From Cercophora sp. LCS_1 (Eukaryota > Ascomycota > Sordariomycetes > Sordariales > Lasiosphaeriaceae), in NCBI GenBank assembly GCA_036250225.1, contig JAPZLL010000011.1, positions 496,001 to 560,000 on the forward strand: 64,000 nucleotides of DNA, read 5' to 3'. This document shows positions 43,398-54,965 of the stretch, one piece after another (the stretch's first letter is position 1; each line of letters starts with the position of its first letter). A program made the position numbers and the translations under genes. Under the pieces are notes generated by a model. That model saw only the letters and a list, made by a program, of their open reading frames with translations, was not told the origin of the DNA and ran no database searches.

Positions 43398-44878
43398 TAT
43401 GCTGATGCATGTGCTGGCAAAGGTTGAAAACGACTCAAAGTTTTCCAATAAAACCGTGTCACAAAATTTGGAGACGTCCACACTCAGCAAATCAAAAAGG
43501 TGCAATGCGCCTTATTCGCTTGCTTCGAGGAAAACAGCCCAGGGCCTAGCCATACATGCCCCTCTTTGCGACCTCACCTGCACAGGACCACACGCATGCA
43601 CCTTCCCCATGTCAAGCAACTCGCTCAATTCGTTCCTTCCGGCGCCCAACTGTGCGCGCACCCATCGCTCATTCCCAACGAGACCTCATTCCGTCATCAA
43701 TTTTCTAGCCTCTACCCAAGCCACCCTATCGGGCTGGAAACGGAGCTAAGTCCAGTCGCCCAACACCAGGCACGCGCTCAAAGGCATGAGGGAAGCATCT
43801 TATCCATTGGCTGAGAGGATTGGGCTCTTCCTCGAGCTGCTGAGTGACAACTTGCCCTACCACCAGGCTGGCCATTGGGTCATGCCTGCCCGAGAGAAGA
43901 AAATGTCTGATTAGGCGCCGTCCTCCGCCAATCACCTCCCCGCGTGTTGTCGAGAAATGCCAGCGGCAAGGCCTACTGTGATGCCTGCCGGACCTTCGCA
44001 TCGGGCCTCAATTCAAACACGATGACGAGCAACGAGCTCCCTTCATCGGGGTCGCAACCAAAGTCAACGTCAGCTCAGCTTTTGAAGGGCCATCCCGCTC
44101 CGGAAGGTCAAGTGATGGTCCCGAGACAAATACCCGATTGGATTTTCAGTGGTTGAGCGAGCTGCACGTCATCCGCGGCGGAAAAGTGTCTTAGCACATT
44201 TTCTCCTCTGCTTTCAAATCTTCGGTAATAGCTGGCCTGCGTTCTTGTTCTTGAGCATAGGCGTGCTTTCTTAGACTTTTATCTGGCGGTCCACCTTTCT
44301 AACGCAATTATTGACATTCGTGGAGGTAGCCGCTGTTTTGCAAGTCGTAAATGTCCAATGTCGACAGCATCCACTTCCAGGGAGCGGGGAGCCCCATAGG
44401 CTATATGATTCGCGCGGCAGGAACGACATTACCCACGCCGCTCTCGTCCGCTCGTTTGATGGCTTGACCTATAGCGTTTTTCACATCTCCACAGTAGACA
44501 TTGCGATGAGGGGCTTGATTGCCGTAGAACCGGGACATCGGGTTTGAATCGCGGATGGACCGACGCAGGTACCGAGATCAAGCGAGTTTGCGCTGTTTAA
44601 GACCCGTATATAATCCCGAAGATGGAAGCAACCAGGTAATTTTCTTCGTCCTGTTGGCCCTCTCCTCGCTTGCACCGGAAATTGGAACGGGATCATAGGA
44701 AACGCTCAGCCAGCTCAAGCGCACATTGGGTTTTGAGGTTCAAAGTTTGAGTCCCATGTCACCCAGGAGAGAGGTGTAGGAGTTAGACCACATCCTTCAG
44801 CTTTTTTTGGTTGTCCCTTTGGACAGAGTTCGCACTTGTTACTTTCCCTTCCCCTTCTTCCACCGCGTGCCAGTCACG
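43398..44878. other. divergent intergenic region, 1.5 kb
   Basis: Between the CorA-like gene (minus) and the carboxylesterase gene (plus). It may contain a first exon of the CorA-like gene. A TATATAA at 44607 is listed separately. No other coding frame of good composition. Confidence 0.35.
44607..44613 (+). promoter_or_regulatory. TATA-like element upstream of carboxylesterase gene
   Basis: TATATAA about 265 bp before the ATG; rather far, so only a candidate. Confidence 0.2.
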
Positions 44879-46893
44879 ATGAGAATCCAATGTCTGTTAT
44901 TACTTTTTGAAGCCGCGGCTTTGGCCTCGGCTCGAGCTCTCCCTCAAAGAGCCCCAGGAGATGCAGCAAGCCCGATTATTGACCTTGGATATGCTCAGTA
45001 CCAAGGCTACTACAACTCTTCATTTGACCTGAATATTTACCGAGGGTATGCACTTCTTATGACGAGGTATGGCACAGTAGCTAATTCATGGTTTTATTTA
45101 CAGGATTCGCTTTGCCGCTCCGCCAAAACGCTGGCAACGCCCTGAAGCCCCTGTGTCGAGTCGAGAAAAAGTCCTCGAGGCTGTCAACGACCCGCCAAGA
45201 TGCCCACAGGCGCTTCCAGGGCCCACGTAAGTCGAACTATCCTTGAACTTCCTGAGGATTGGGAAGTATTCAAGTATCAGAATGTGAAGAAGGTGGTTGT
45301 TTCTCCAAATGAACGGGGGTTGACACAACTTTATAGGCCAGCTGTTGTTGATTTCGAAGGATCACTTCGAGGCAATGAAGACTGTCTCTTCTTGAACATC
45401 TTTTCTCCCAAGAATGCAACCAAACTACCCGTGGTGGTCTGGATTCGTAAGTCCATGTCCATATCCATATCCATGATCCAAAACCAGGCTGATCCTCAAT
45501 AGATGGTGGTGGTTACGGAGCCGGCTCAGCTCCTTCGTTCGACTACTCCTACATCGGTCAGACAGTCAATAACGGCATCGTCTCAGTGGCGATCCAATAC
45601 CGCCTTGGTGCATTCGGCTTTGCGTCCAGCGCCGAGATTGCCAAACATGGGATCGTCAACGCCGGAGTCCACGACATGATCTTCGCCCTGGAATGGGTTC
45701 AGAAATACATCTCGCTGTTCGGCGGCGATCCGGACCAAGTCACAATCTCCGGAGAGAGTGCCGGCGGTGGCTCCGTCATGCTCCTAACCATGGCCAACGG
45801 AGGTACTCACGGGACGAAGCTCTTCCGGAGAGCCATAGCCAGCAGCCCCTATTTCCCAACCCAACCGTAGGTTCGACTCATGTGTTTCTCGTCCGTTCTA
45901 ACCAAGTTCTCAGCGACCACGATGGTGGCCTCCCGACGGACTACTACAACCAACTCGCCCGCCGCGCCGGCTGCACTCCTCCTCCAGCGGACACCACCAT
46001 TTTCCAATGCCTTCAAGCAGTCGACTCTCTGGTCCTCCAGAACGCAAGCGCGTACACCAGCTACGCGGCTAAAAACGGCCAATGGGCCTTTATCCCAGTT
46101 ACCGACTCTCTCATCCCCACATTGCCAACATCTCTCCCACCAAAACTCAACGGCGAGGCCATCCTCGTGGGAACAAATGCAAATGAAGGCACCTACTTTG
46201 TGCCAAGGAACATCACAAGTCGGGAGGCCTTCCTATCATTCGTCACACTCAATTATCCCACGCTCTCATCAGAAGGACTCAGAACCCTTTTGTCCCTGTA
46301 TACCCCAGCCGCAGAGACCATTTCCTCAACTCCATACCCCTTGTTTGACACGGTACGTCTTCTCCCTTCCCATTCTCAAGAAAGATTACTGACTTGGAAA
46401 AAAAAAGGACGGCATCAACCCTCCCTTCGCAACCTCCGTCTCAGGCTACGCCCTAGGCTGGCAACAAGCAGCAAACAACCTCTACGCCGAAACAACTTTT
46501 GTTTGTCCAGCATACTGGCTCGCAGACGCGTACGGGACAAAAGCGTGGCGGTATCAGGTTTCCACGCCGAATGCGTTTCACGGGGTCGATATCGCCATGT
46601 TGACGACGGATCCAGGAAAGGACGTTCTGAAAAGGGGCTTTCAAGAGATTTGGGGACGGTTTATTGTCGGTGGCGATCCGACGCTGCTGGAGGCGACCAC
46701 TGCGAAGCTGGGTGATGATATTGGTGCTGCGGCCAAGTGGAGGGCTTGGGGCGATGGGGCAACGTTGTTGAGCTTGAATGCGACGGCTGGGAGGGCGCAT
46801 TGGAAGATTGCGGATGGTATTACGTGGGAGGGTGGACGGGGTGTGAGGTGTGATTTTTGGAAGGAGGTTGGGTCTGTTTTTGCGGAGGTGTGA
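44879..46893 (+). CDS. secreted type-B carboxylesterase/lipase
   Basis: Six exons (44879-45045, 45104-45226, 45337-45446, 45503-45866, 45914-46352, 46408-46893) join in frame to 562 residues; introns are 47-110 nt. A signal peptide is present (RIQCLLLLFEAAALASA). Family marks are YRGIRFAAPPKRWQRPEAP, the EDCLFLNIF signature, and the oxyanion-hole HGGGYGAGS (from residue 134). The nucleophile elbow is GESAGGGS (Ser ~219), the acidic triad region is GTNANEGTYF and the His region is AFHGVDIAML. Likely an extracellular esterase acting on lipids or carboxylic esters; length and motifs are normal. Confidence 0.92.
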
Positions 46894-47543
46894 GAATGGT
46901 CAAGACACCACCCGAGGAAACTTCTCTCTCATAGGCAGACACTCCATACCACAACGAAGGCGAGCGAGCAGTGGGAGTCGGTGCCTTTGAACCTCGACAT
47001 GAATCCACGCCTAACATCTCGTGATAGTGTGGAGTTAATTAGGTTGCAATTCTTTTGGTCCTTCTAGAAGCATGGTGCGTCAAGAACCGACAGCCTTCCC
47101 CGCGCAAATGTTCGGTCCCCAGACTGTAGGCCGCCCCGGGAAAACAGAACTCATCTAAAACGCCAAAAACAGATAGCGTCGATCCAGTCAAAACAGCCAC
47201 ACGCCACCCTCTTTACCCACCGAATCAAGTTAATCACTTGATTGCCCCCAGACACCGCGGCAGTTGGAAAGCCGAATATCTGCCAGGCCTATCACCGACA
47301 CAACAACCACGGGACCAGGTTGCCATCCCCCATCCCACCAATCTGGGGCGACATGGATAGACGGAATATAGGACCCGTTCGCGGCGTGAACAAACTCGAA
47401 GATGGGGTTCGGCCATATTTAAACTGTCGCCAAGCGAGTCGCCCTGTCAAAGTAGCTTGCCCCTTTTTTACACTTTTTTTTTTCGTTCCCATTGATCAAG
47501 ACCAAAACACCGACCGCATCGACACATCAGAACCGAGTAAGCT
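46894..47543. other. intergenic
   Basis: 3' flank of the carboxylesterase and promoter of the DUF1996 gene. Pyrimidine-rich and T-rich just before 47490, with a TATTTAAA listed separately. Confidence 0.4.
47416..47423 (+). promoter_or_regulatory. TATA-like element upstream of DUF1996 gene
   Basis: TATTTAAA about 120 bp before the ATG at 47544, followed by a T-rich tract; a good candidate core promoter. Confidence 0.4.
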
Positions 47544-48783
47544 ATGCATTGGAAGGCACTCGCCAACCTGGCGCTCAGCGCAGCAGGAGTAAACGCCCTC
47601 CTTCGCTTCTCCTGCTCGCAACTCGTCCTGGAGCGTCTCGACCCGTTCGTCATCCCTTTTCTCATCAACAAACAAACCATTCAATACTAATGCGGACCAC
47701 ACGGTAGCCTCGTCAACCCGGGTCAAGCACCCTCCCCGCATCTGCACCAAATTGTCGGCGGCAACGCCTTCAACGTAACCATGGACCCAGCCCGCTTCCC
47801 GCCCATGCAAGCCGACTGCACTACATGCACCTTTGCCGACGACTTCTCCAACTACTGGACAGCCGTCATGTTCTTCAAAGCCCGCAACGGCTCGTACAAG
47901 CGCATCCCCATCAAGCCCAACTCGGGCTTCGAGTCCGCCCAGGGCGGCATGACAATCTACTACATCCCCTACGCCGGCTCGGCCAAGCAATCCGTCACGG
48001 CCTTCAAGCCGGGCTTCCGCATGCTGACAGGCAACCAAGGCTACCGAACGCGCGAGGAAGCATCCCGCTTCCGCCAGCTCACCTACACATGTCTGCAGAC
48101 CATCATGACGCGCACAGGCGAGACATTGGACTTTCCCAAAAATGTATGTCTCTCTCTCTCTCTCTCTCTCTTCTCCTCCATGCCGATAATAATAATACTA
48201 ACGCCAAGCCCAAACTAAAAGCCCTGCCCAGCAGGCATCATGGTCAACGTCCGCTTCCCCACCTGCTGGGACGGCAAAAACCTCGACTCGCCCGACCACA
48301 TGTCGCACATTGTCTACCCCAGCACGGGGACCTTTGAGAACAACGGCCCCTGCCCGAGCACGCACCCCGTCAAGATCCCGCAGCTGTTCTTTGAAGTCAT
48401 CTGGGACACGACCAAGTTCAACAGCAAGGACCTGTGGCCCGCGGACGGAGGACAGCCATTCGTGTGGTCGAATGCTGACGCGACCGGGTTCTCGAACCAC
48501 GGCGATTACGTCTTTGGGTGGAAGGACGACGCGCTGCAAAAGGCCATGGATACGAACTGCAACATCAACTGTCCGCAGCTCAAGACGCAGAGCATCGCAA
48601 AGGGGAATGGGTGTAAGGGGAAGCTGCATGTTAGTGAGGATATTGATTCTTGTGAGTTTCTTTTTTTTTTTTCCTTTTCTTTTCTTCCATGTTTTGTCAT
48701 GTGGTTTGTTTGTGAGGAGGTGCTAATGAGGAATAGGGTTGCCTTCTTTGCCGGGGGTTATGGAGCAGATTGGCGGGCAGTGA
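47544..48783 (+). CDS. secreted DUF1996 protein
   Basis: Four exons (47544-47644, 47708-48143, 48222-48651, 48737-48783) join in frame to 337 residues. The signal peptide is HWKALANLALSAAGVNA. The DUF1996 signature is intact across the first junction: RLDPLVNPGQAPSPHLHQIV, GGNAFNVTMDP, TCTFADDFSNYWTA and GMTIYYIPYAG. Later come GIMVNVRFPTCWDGKNLDS, DHMSHIVYP and GFSNHGDYVFGWKDDALQKA. A (TC)n tract lies in the second intron. The first intron's donor is a weaker GTTCGT. These proteins are extracellular, Cys-rich and of unknown biochemical role, often induced on plant biomass. Confidence 0.9.
48148..48172 (+). repeat. (TC)n microsatellite in DUF1996 intron 2
   Basis: A run of about a dozen TC dinucleotides directly after the splice donor; purely intronic. 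Confidence 0.7.
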
Positions 48784-49283
48784 GAGGCGGCGATGAATTC
48801 GAGGGTTGGGTGATATTGAGAATGGAGTCTGGCGTGTAGCCGTTTTTTTTCTTCTTCTTCTTTTTCTTGAATACCGAATTCGAATTCTTTCTTCTTGGCC
48901 AGTGTGTGAAATGATTTGATATTGGTTGTAATGACCTCCCCCGCCTCAGCGCTCTCGGATGGATTCCCATACACAGTTAAAGCATCGTGAGGGGCCCCTT
49001 GATCACGACAACTACCAGTCTCCCAAATGAAACCATCCAGTATTGTCCAAGGTACCACGGCGGGAGGCCACTGACATTATTCCTATGAGCCTGACCTTGC
49101 ACAGACCCATTTGAGACCACTGCGCAGCCTGAGTATTACACATTCGACCAAAAAGACAAGACGAGATAACCCGTACAACTGAACTCGACTGAAACAAAAA
49201 TGGGCGCTCAACAAGGAGCCAAACGTGACACAGAATCACCAGGTAGATAGAATACAGGCTCCAAATTCCCAAGCTCAAGCGGC
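48784..49283. other. convergent 3' region
   Basis: Between the DUF1996 gene (plus) and the small secreted protein gene (minus). Contains T-rich tracts around 48842-48870; no gene recognised. Confidence 0.4.
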
Positions 49284-49730
49284 TTACCAGTCGCAGGGGA
49301 CCTCGTGCCAATAGTCGTAGTAGCACTGGACGTTGTTGTTAGAACCCGAATTGCAGGCCCCGTCGAATTCTGTGCAGGTGAAAAGACAAAAGTCAGCCGT
49401 AAGTAAGCGAGCAGATGGGACAGGCGGGAACATACGATGCCCGGTTTTGTGTTTGATGCAGCGCTGGCCTCCGGCAGAGGGGTAGAACTTGAGACGCATG
49501 TTGGACCAGTCCATGCACATGTTGCTGATGCCAGGGACGCCGGGGTTGCGGCACGCGTCCGAGGAGTCGAACTGGTAGACTTGGCCGTGGTCGTTCCACC
49601 ACGTCCCCTTTGAGCGCTCGCAGACGCGCCCGAACCACCACGAGTCCACGCACGCAACATTGGTCATGACAAAGTCGGCAGCGACCCCGATCGACATCAC
49701 GGCCACAAGGGCCAGTTTCTGGACGTGCAT
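49284..49730 (-). CDS. small cysteine-rich secreted protein A
   Basis: Two exons (49730-49436, 49369-49284) around a 66-nt intron join in frame to 126 residues. The signal peptide is HVQKLALVAVMSIGVAA. The mature part has eight Cys, in segments such as NVACVDSWWFGRVC, NPGVPGISNMCMDW, GQRC and ending YDYWHEVPCDW. It is paralogous to the gene at 50655 (same length, alignable Cys frame and VPC terminus). Small secreted cysteine-rich proteins are effector-like or antimicrobial-like by class, but no target is evident here. Confidence 0.82.
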   Translation of the reverse strand: MHVQKLALVAVMSIGVAADFVMTNVACVDSWWFGRVCERSKGTWWNDHGQVYQFDSSDACRNPGVPGISNMCMDWSNMRLKFYPSAGGQRCIKHKTGHRMFPPVPSARLLTADFCLFTCTEFDGACNSGSNNNVQCYYDYWHEVPCDW

Positions 49731-50654
49731 GGGGTAGGTAGGTGATGGAAGAGAATGAATGATGGATGATGGCTAGTTGCGAGTGGTGCAGTTGAAGAGG
49801 TAACCCCGATGGCCGTGAAACTGGAATGTTGGGGGTGGATGAGCCCGGGTACTTATCTGCTAGCAACTTGAGCCTGACATCCTGGACCGCGACTGAAGCC
49901 GTCTTGAGTGAGCTATCTTGGGCGACAGAGGCAGGTGGATATCAAAATGGCCAAGGCCATCTCGGGGAGCCGGCAATGCACGGTCCGTTCGTAGCGTCGG
50001 ATGTTAGTGCTTATGTTGTCCGCTCAGGCAACATGGTGAATGTTGTGTCAAGGGACCTAACCTGCCCTAGTTAGCGCTACCCGCTCCTTGGCCCACAAGC
50101 CGCCGCTAGCAGAGAGATGCAACCTCGACCCTTGGGACGTTTTGAACCAAAAACGACAACAACAACGGCAACAACAACAACACGCTAGGGGTAAGCGGGA
50201 CGTTGAAGGAGAGTGAAGGGTTTTCGATAGACTCGAATCCTTCACAGGCAACCAAACGAAAGGACCATGCGTCACTTACTGACGCAAGGTTCAGATTACA
50301 CGACGTATTCGGAATTTCTCGCGATGCAGGATCCTCGCTCCGATGAACTCCCCAGATTTGGCAACCATTGACGACAGCATAAGACGGCCCTCATGGCTCT
50401 TCGGGGGAGTCACCAAAACCCTCACTTCTCTTTCACTCGCCAATCCGCCTCTGTCCTTCTCTCTCCCTCTCTCTTCTCTCCCTCCCAGCCGTCTATCTGG
50501 GTCCCTGATCTGCGTTGTCTCACCAGAACTATACATCACCCGTGGTACGTCTGGTTTGTCCCGTCTACTGTCTACCTACTCTCTTTGCTTTCGGCCTTGA
50601 CGTCCCTTCTTCAACTGACAGCCAGCAGCAGCAGCAGCAGCAAAAGTAGCAGCC
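49731..50654. other. bidirectional promoter of two paralogous secreted-protein genes
   Basis: Holds a (CAA)-like tract at about 50153-50183, pyrimidine-rich stretches (50446-50490) and a CAG repeat just before the plus-strand start. Likely carries both promoters. Confidence 0.4.
50623..50640 (+). repeat. (CAG)6 repeat in 5' leader
   Basis: Six CAG units 15 bp upstream of the small secreted protein B start; probably in its 5' UTR. Confidence 0.6.
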
Positions 50655-51035
50655 ATGCGAGTCTCCACCATCGCCCTAGGCGCCCTCACCGCTACTACCA
50701 GCCACGTTGCCGCCGACCGCCTGTCGGTCATCCACGTTCACCGCAGCCAGAACGCACCAGATACCCCCCGTGGAGACTTCTACACCGGCTTTTGGCACAA
50801 TGACTTTGGCAACACCTACTCGATGCAGACCCTCAACAACGGCTGCGGGTATCCGAACGGCATCCCCGGCGTCTACGAGTTCTGCTTCGACGGTCCCAAC
50901 CAGCGAGCCCACTTCTTCGCCCCCGGCCAGCCCAAGCGCTGCTTTGCGGAGCGGGGTGCGGTAGCGCGGAGAGACTGCGTCTATAACGATTATTGCGACG
51001 TCTGGTTCAAGCAGTGGCCTGAAGTGCCTTGCTGA
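50655..51035 (+). CDS. small cysteine-rich secreted protein B
   Basis: An intronless ORF of 126 residues starting in the context AGCCATGCG. The signal peptide is RVSTIALGALTATTSHVAA. The mature region has six Cys and shares with protein A the run GIPGVYEFCFDG, a QxxRC step, and the end DVWFKQWPEVPC; A has YDYWHEVPC there. It lacks the first Cys pair of A. The identical length and shared ending show that the two are paralogues despite low overall identity. Confidence 0.8.
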   Translation: MRVSTIALGALTATTSHVAADRLSVIHVHRSQNAPDTPRGDFYTGFWHNDFGNTYSMQTLNNGCGYPNGIPGVYEFCFDGPNQRAHFFAPGQPKRCFAERGAVARRDCVYNDYCDVWFKQWPEVPC

Positions 51036-52231
51036 TAGTTTAATTTGTGGGAGAGAGCTACCGTCAGGCGTGCACCGTTTGTGGTCTCGTTTCCTTGTCC
51101 TCGGCTTTATGTTTTCTCTTCTCTTCTCTTTAGCTTGGCTTCAATGGGGGGGGCAACGCAGATATCCACACCAAGGGAGCGTCGTGTTATAGACTTGGTG
51201 GCGATAGAGCCCGATTCGATAGCGCATAATGCGGTTTGTACCTACTAGTGAGTCCGTTTACCTAACTTATCCACAATGCAAGTAGTGGGCATATTCCGCC
51301 TTCAGTCGATGTTCCTGCCCCCCATCATCCGTGTATCCGCGACATGTTGTTGCAAAACTCACACCCGAAACGTCAGTCGTAAATTGTAGCGTGTGAGGCC
51401 GGCGAGTGGAGGGTTCGCGGAGACGAGTCCAGGAGAGGCTGGAGTTGGAGGAGGGGTGGGTAAAATCGGTGCGATAGATGATCCAGCCCCATTTTGTGAG
51501 CTTGTGGGTGGTTATGTCGTCGAGGATGCCTTCTGCTGCTGTTGGTTCGCGGGTTAACGTGTTTGTTTTTTTGGACCCGAGGGTGGGGCGTGGATGTGTA
51601 GGAGGCGGGGGAAAGGGTTGTTGGTGGGTGGTCGAGAAGGAATGGGACGATTCAGCGCGTTGAGTTCATTACCTACTGTTTCGGGAGGCTCCTGGTTAGA
51701 AGGCTTTGAAGCAAGACCAATCCAGTCCCACCACAATGAAAACCATATCGTTTTAGTGCCAGAGAGTAATGTGCGTGACGCACCAGGCCAAAGCTTGCAG
51801 GGGCTTTGGACGCTTTCGGGAACCAAAGAAGGCTGGGGCTGAAGAGCGAACAGGCAGGCACGTTCGTGTGCGGGGGGAACAATGGAATGGAAACCCAAGG
51901 CAGACAGGGGAACATCCCATCTCCAGATCCAGGCTGGTATACCACGCGCCTTACTAACCGATCCGGTCGTGATAAGGTAATATTGGATGCAAAGACATGC
52001 AATTAGTCAGGTACCCTGCGGACACTGTCCAGTTTTCGCCAGTTTTCGCCGTGAGGAATCGGCAACCCTAACCCTATGCGGATCAGCCCATCTTATCAGA
52101 TCAGCCGATAATGCGCCCCGCATAACACGCCTTGGCCTTTACACCACCAAAACCCAAACGTCAAACCGCTGAAACATCCTGCAACCAGCCACCTGGCATC
52201 TTCCATTTCGCACCGACCAAAGTGAGTCAAG
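51036..52231. other. intergenic, 1.2 kb
   Basis: 3' flank of protein B and the SFH5 promoter. Frames here look like noise. A tandem AACCCT motif at 52065-52076 is described separately. Confidence 0.4.
52065..52076 (+). promoter_or_regulatory. telobox-like AACCCTAACCCT
   Basis: Two copies of the telomere-type hexamer about 155 bp before the SFH5 start. In fungi such motifs occur in promoters of housekeeping genes; it is far too short to mark a telomere. Confidence 0.3.
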
Positions 52232-53283
52232 ATGGACAAATCTGAGACCAAGCCCGCCGACGCCGCTGCGCCAGTCGCACCCACGGTGACAGCGGTTCCC
52301 GAGGCCCCCGTTGCGCAGACAACGGAAGCTCCCGTCGCGGCTGCACCCGCTACTACTGAGTCAGCAGACGCGCCTGCCAAAGAGGCTGAAAAGGATGCTC
52401 CCGCTGTCGAAGCCAGCCCGATCGCGCAGCTTTGGAAGGCGGCCCAGGAAAACGGCCACCCCGAAATCTGGGGCGTGACGCTTGCCGATCCCGACACGCA
52501 CATCCCCACTCAGATTGTGTTGCAGAAGTACCTCAACGCCAACGATGGCGATCTCGTCAAGGCCAAAGAGCAACTCACCGAGACGCTGAAGTGGAGAGCC
52601 GAGATGAAGCCGCTGGAGCTGGTCAAGAAGACGTACAGCAAGGCCAAGTTCGAGGGTCTCGGTTTCGTCACTACCTACACCGCCGACAATGAGCTCGCCA
52701 CTGAGCCTGAGGGCAAGGAGGTTTTCACCTGGAACATCTACGGCGGCGTCAAGTCTATCGAGGAGACTTTTGGCAAGCTGGAGGAGTAAGTTCCTTTTCA
52801 TTCAATCAACCGAACTTGGCTAACAACCATTTCAGATTCCTCGAGTGGCGCGTCGCGCTCATGGAGCTTGCTCTTCAAGACCTCGCCATCGACAAGGCGA
52901 CCAAGCCGATTACCGCCGACTATGACCCGTACAAGATTTACCAGGTGCACGATTACAAGTCGATCAGCTTTCTCCGATCGCCTCCCCAGGTCAGATCGGC
53001 CAGCTCGGAGACCATCAAGGTGTTTGCGCAATGCTACCCCGAGCTCCTCAAGGAGAAGTTCTTCATCAACGTGCCAGCCATTATGGGTTTTGTCTACACC
53101 TTCATGAAGCTGTTCGTCGCGGCCAAGACGATCAAGAAGTTCCACCCCATGAGCAACGGTGGAAACCTCCATCTCGAGTTCCCGGACAGCAAGATCAAGG
53201 GCTTGGGCGAGAAGCTGCCGGCGGCCTACGGCGGCAAGGGCGGTGATTTGACGGCGGGCGCCAAGGAGCCGCTTCTGGAGTAA
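52232..53283 (+). CDS. sfh5: SFH5-like phosphatidylinositol transfer protein (CRAL-TRIO)
   Basis: Two exons (52232-52785, 52836-53283) around a 50-nt intron join in frame to 333 residues. An Ala/Pro-rich N-terminus precedes the Sec14 N-lobe (PIAQLWKAAQENGHPEIWGV, LQKYLNANDGDLVKAKEQL, LKWRAEMKPLELVKKTYS). The CRAL-TRIO core follows with YKSISFLRSPPQVRSASSE, VFAQCYPELLKEKFFINVPA and KTIKKFHPMSNGGNLHLEFP. This layout and length are those of fungal SFH5, which moves phosphatidylinositol (and can bind haem) at ER-plasma membrane contacts. Housekeeping in character, unlike its neighbours. Confidence 0.93.
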
Positions 53284-53917
53284 AAGATGGAGTCGGTGGT
53301 AATTGCAGTACAAGACTTTGGGTGGCATTTGAGCCTGGGTCAGTCATAACAACAGGATTGTTTGCCGTTTGGCAGAGGTCGCGTCTGTTCAGATACCAAC
53401 TCGTTATCGTAATAATTACCATGTCGCTCCTTGGTAATAAGACTTAGTACCATTCTCTTCGTCCGGACATGGTATCGCGGGTTTTCGGCGCTTGATTGCG
53501 TCACCAGCTCTGTGGAGCATCGGTCTCGGGCACAAATATTTCGGCGGACGCCGCCACGGCGAACTCGGCTGCTGTGATATATTGGAAATTGCTCAGGACT
53601 CTAACTTATGAAATCCCCAGTAAGCCATGAAAGCTTTGATTTTCTGTCTTCACCTTTCTCAACTTCGCTGCTCTTTGATCTAACAGCGCTCGACCGCACG
53701 TTGTGTCTCCTCCAAATCTTATCTCCGAATATTTTGTCCGACTCTTCGTCCTCGCACCATAACCCCGCACCCTCGGTTCCACAACCGCAAGACAAGTCGT
53801 GCAAACACACAGAGACCCGAATCCTGTTCTTCGCAATCCAAGCTCAAAAGTCGAAACTTCAAGTCCCACCAAGCCAAACTGCTCTTTCACCCCCCCCCCC
53901 CCCAAACAACCGCAAAA
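53284..53917. other. intergenic with poly-C tract
   Basis: SFH5 3' flank and VOC gene promoter. A run of about 13 C at 53891-53903 lies just upstream of the next start and could be mis-sized in assembly. Confidence 0.4.
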
Positions 53918-54392
53918 ATGATCACCGGTCTCCACCACGTATACCTTCCCTCCCACTTTGTCCCTCCATGACTGACAATCTCAGGTCAACATCCTCGTGC
54001 CCCCAGGCACCCTCCCCGCGGCCAACATCTTTTACGGCACAACCCTAGGCCTCTCACCGCGCGCCGTCCCCCAGCTGCAAGCAGACAGTCTGGCATGGTT
54101 TGACATTTCGTCCTCAGGCCAGCAGCTGCACGTGGCCTTTGGCCGTCCCGACGAGGACTTTACGCCCACGGCGCGCGCAGCGAGACGCCACCCTTGCTTC
54201 AGGGTCGAGTCGCCGGAGTTGTTGGACAAGCTGCAGCGCAGGGTCTGGGAGCACTACGAGCGGGGTGGCGAGGGCGCGCCGAGCGAGTGCGATAAGCCCG
54301 GCGAGGAGAACTCGGGCGCTAAGGGCGTTGAGTACCCGACTAGGTTTTTCGCGAGGGATTATGCGGGGAATCGGTTGGAGTTTACGCTGTGA
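53918..54392 (+). CDS. VOC/glyoxalase-like protein
   Basis: Two exons: a 21-nt first exon (53918-53938) ending in His-His, then 53985-54392, spliced at GTATAC and TCTCAG; 142 residues. The join gives the family opening ITGLHHVNILVPPG. Other marks are ANIFYGTTLGL, SLAWFDISSSGQQLHVAFG, and near the end FFARDYAGNRLEFTL, with the metal-ligand-type His and Glu positions of the vicinal-oxygen-chelate fold. Likely a small metalloenzyme (glyoxalase, dioxygenase or resistance type); the reaction cannot be told. The tiny first exon means simple ORF calling misses the true start. Confidence 0.82.
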
Positions 54393-54965
54393 GGTGGTAG
54401 CACGACGTCGTACCGTTGCGGTTGGGGACTCATTAGACACAGGTTGACATTCATTGTCACAAACGGTGTGGTCTATTCCAATTAGCAGCGGCTCAATAAC
54501 GACCCAACTTCAAAGGCGGCCTCCGTGGTGTAGAAGTTGGATTCCCCAAACCTTTTTCGCCACCCACTCACTGCGTGAGCGATGGAGACAGATGCCTGCC
54601 TAAAATCATTGTGGCGAAGCTGGAGATGCAGCAAAACCCTGAGCTTGGTTGGTCAACACCCACCCGGACATGCACAGCGCTCCGGGGTCCAGGGCTTGGC
54701 AGAGCGCAGCCTTGAGTTTCACTGAGCTGGCAACACACCGAAATGTGCCTTGGACGCATCACTGGTGATGTTGGGCCGCACTGCAGACCGTTCGGTTGAA
54801 TGGCATCACTCGGAAGCAATGCTGGCAAGGAATTCGAACAATATAGGACGAACGGTATCCCACAATTTGTCAACTTGCCCAGTTTCCCCTGACGCTTGAT
54901 TTTTGAATTAGATTATGGATTTGTTGTGGCCGTGGTGAGGTACTCTCTGCATTACCACGTCTTCA
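54393..54965. other. intergenic
   Basis: Between the VOC gene and HET gene 5; no recognisable element. Confidence 0.35.

Noticed and set aside
49208..49660. Alternative minus-strand frame of about 150 residues over small secreted protein A
   Set aside because: The signal peptide, Cys pattern and splice signals support the other frame.
52065..52076. AACCCTAACCCT as a sign of a telomere or chromosome end
   Set aside because: Only two units, inside a gene-rich region upstream of a housekeeping gene.
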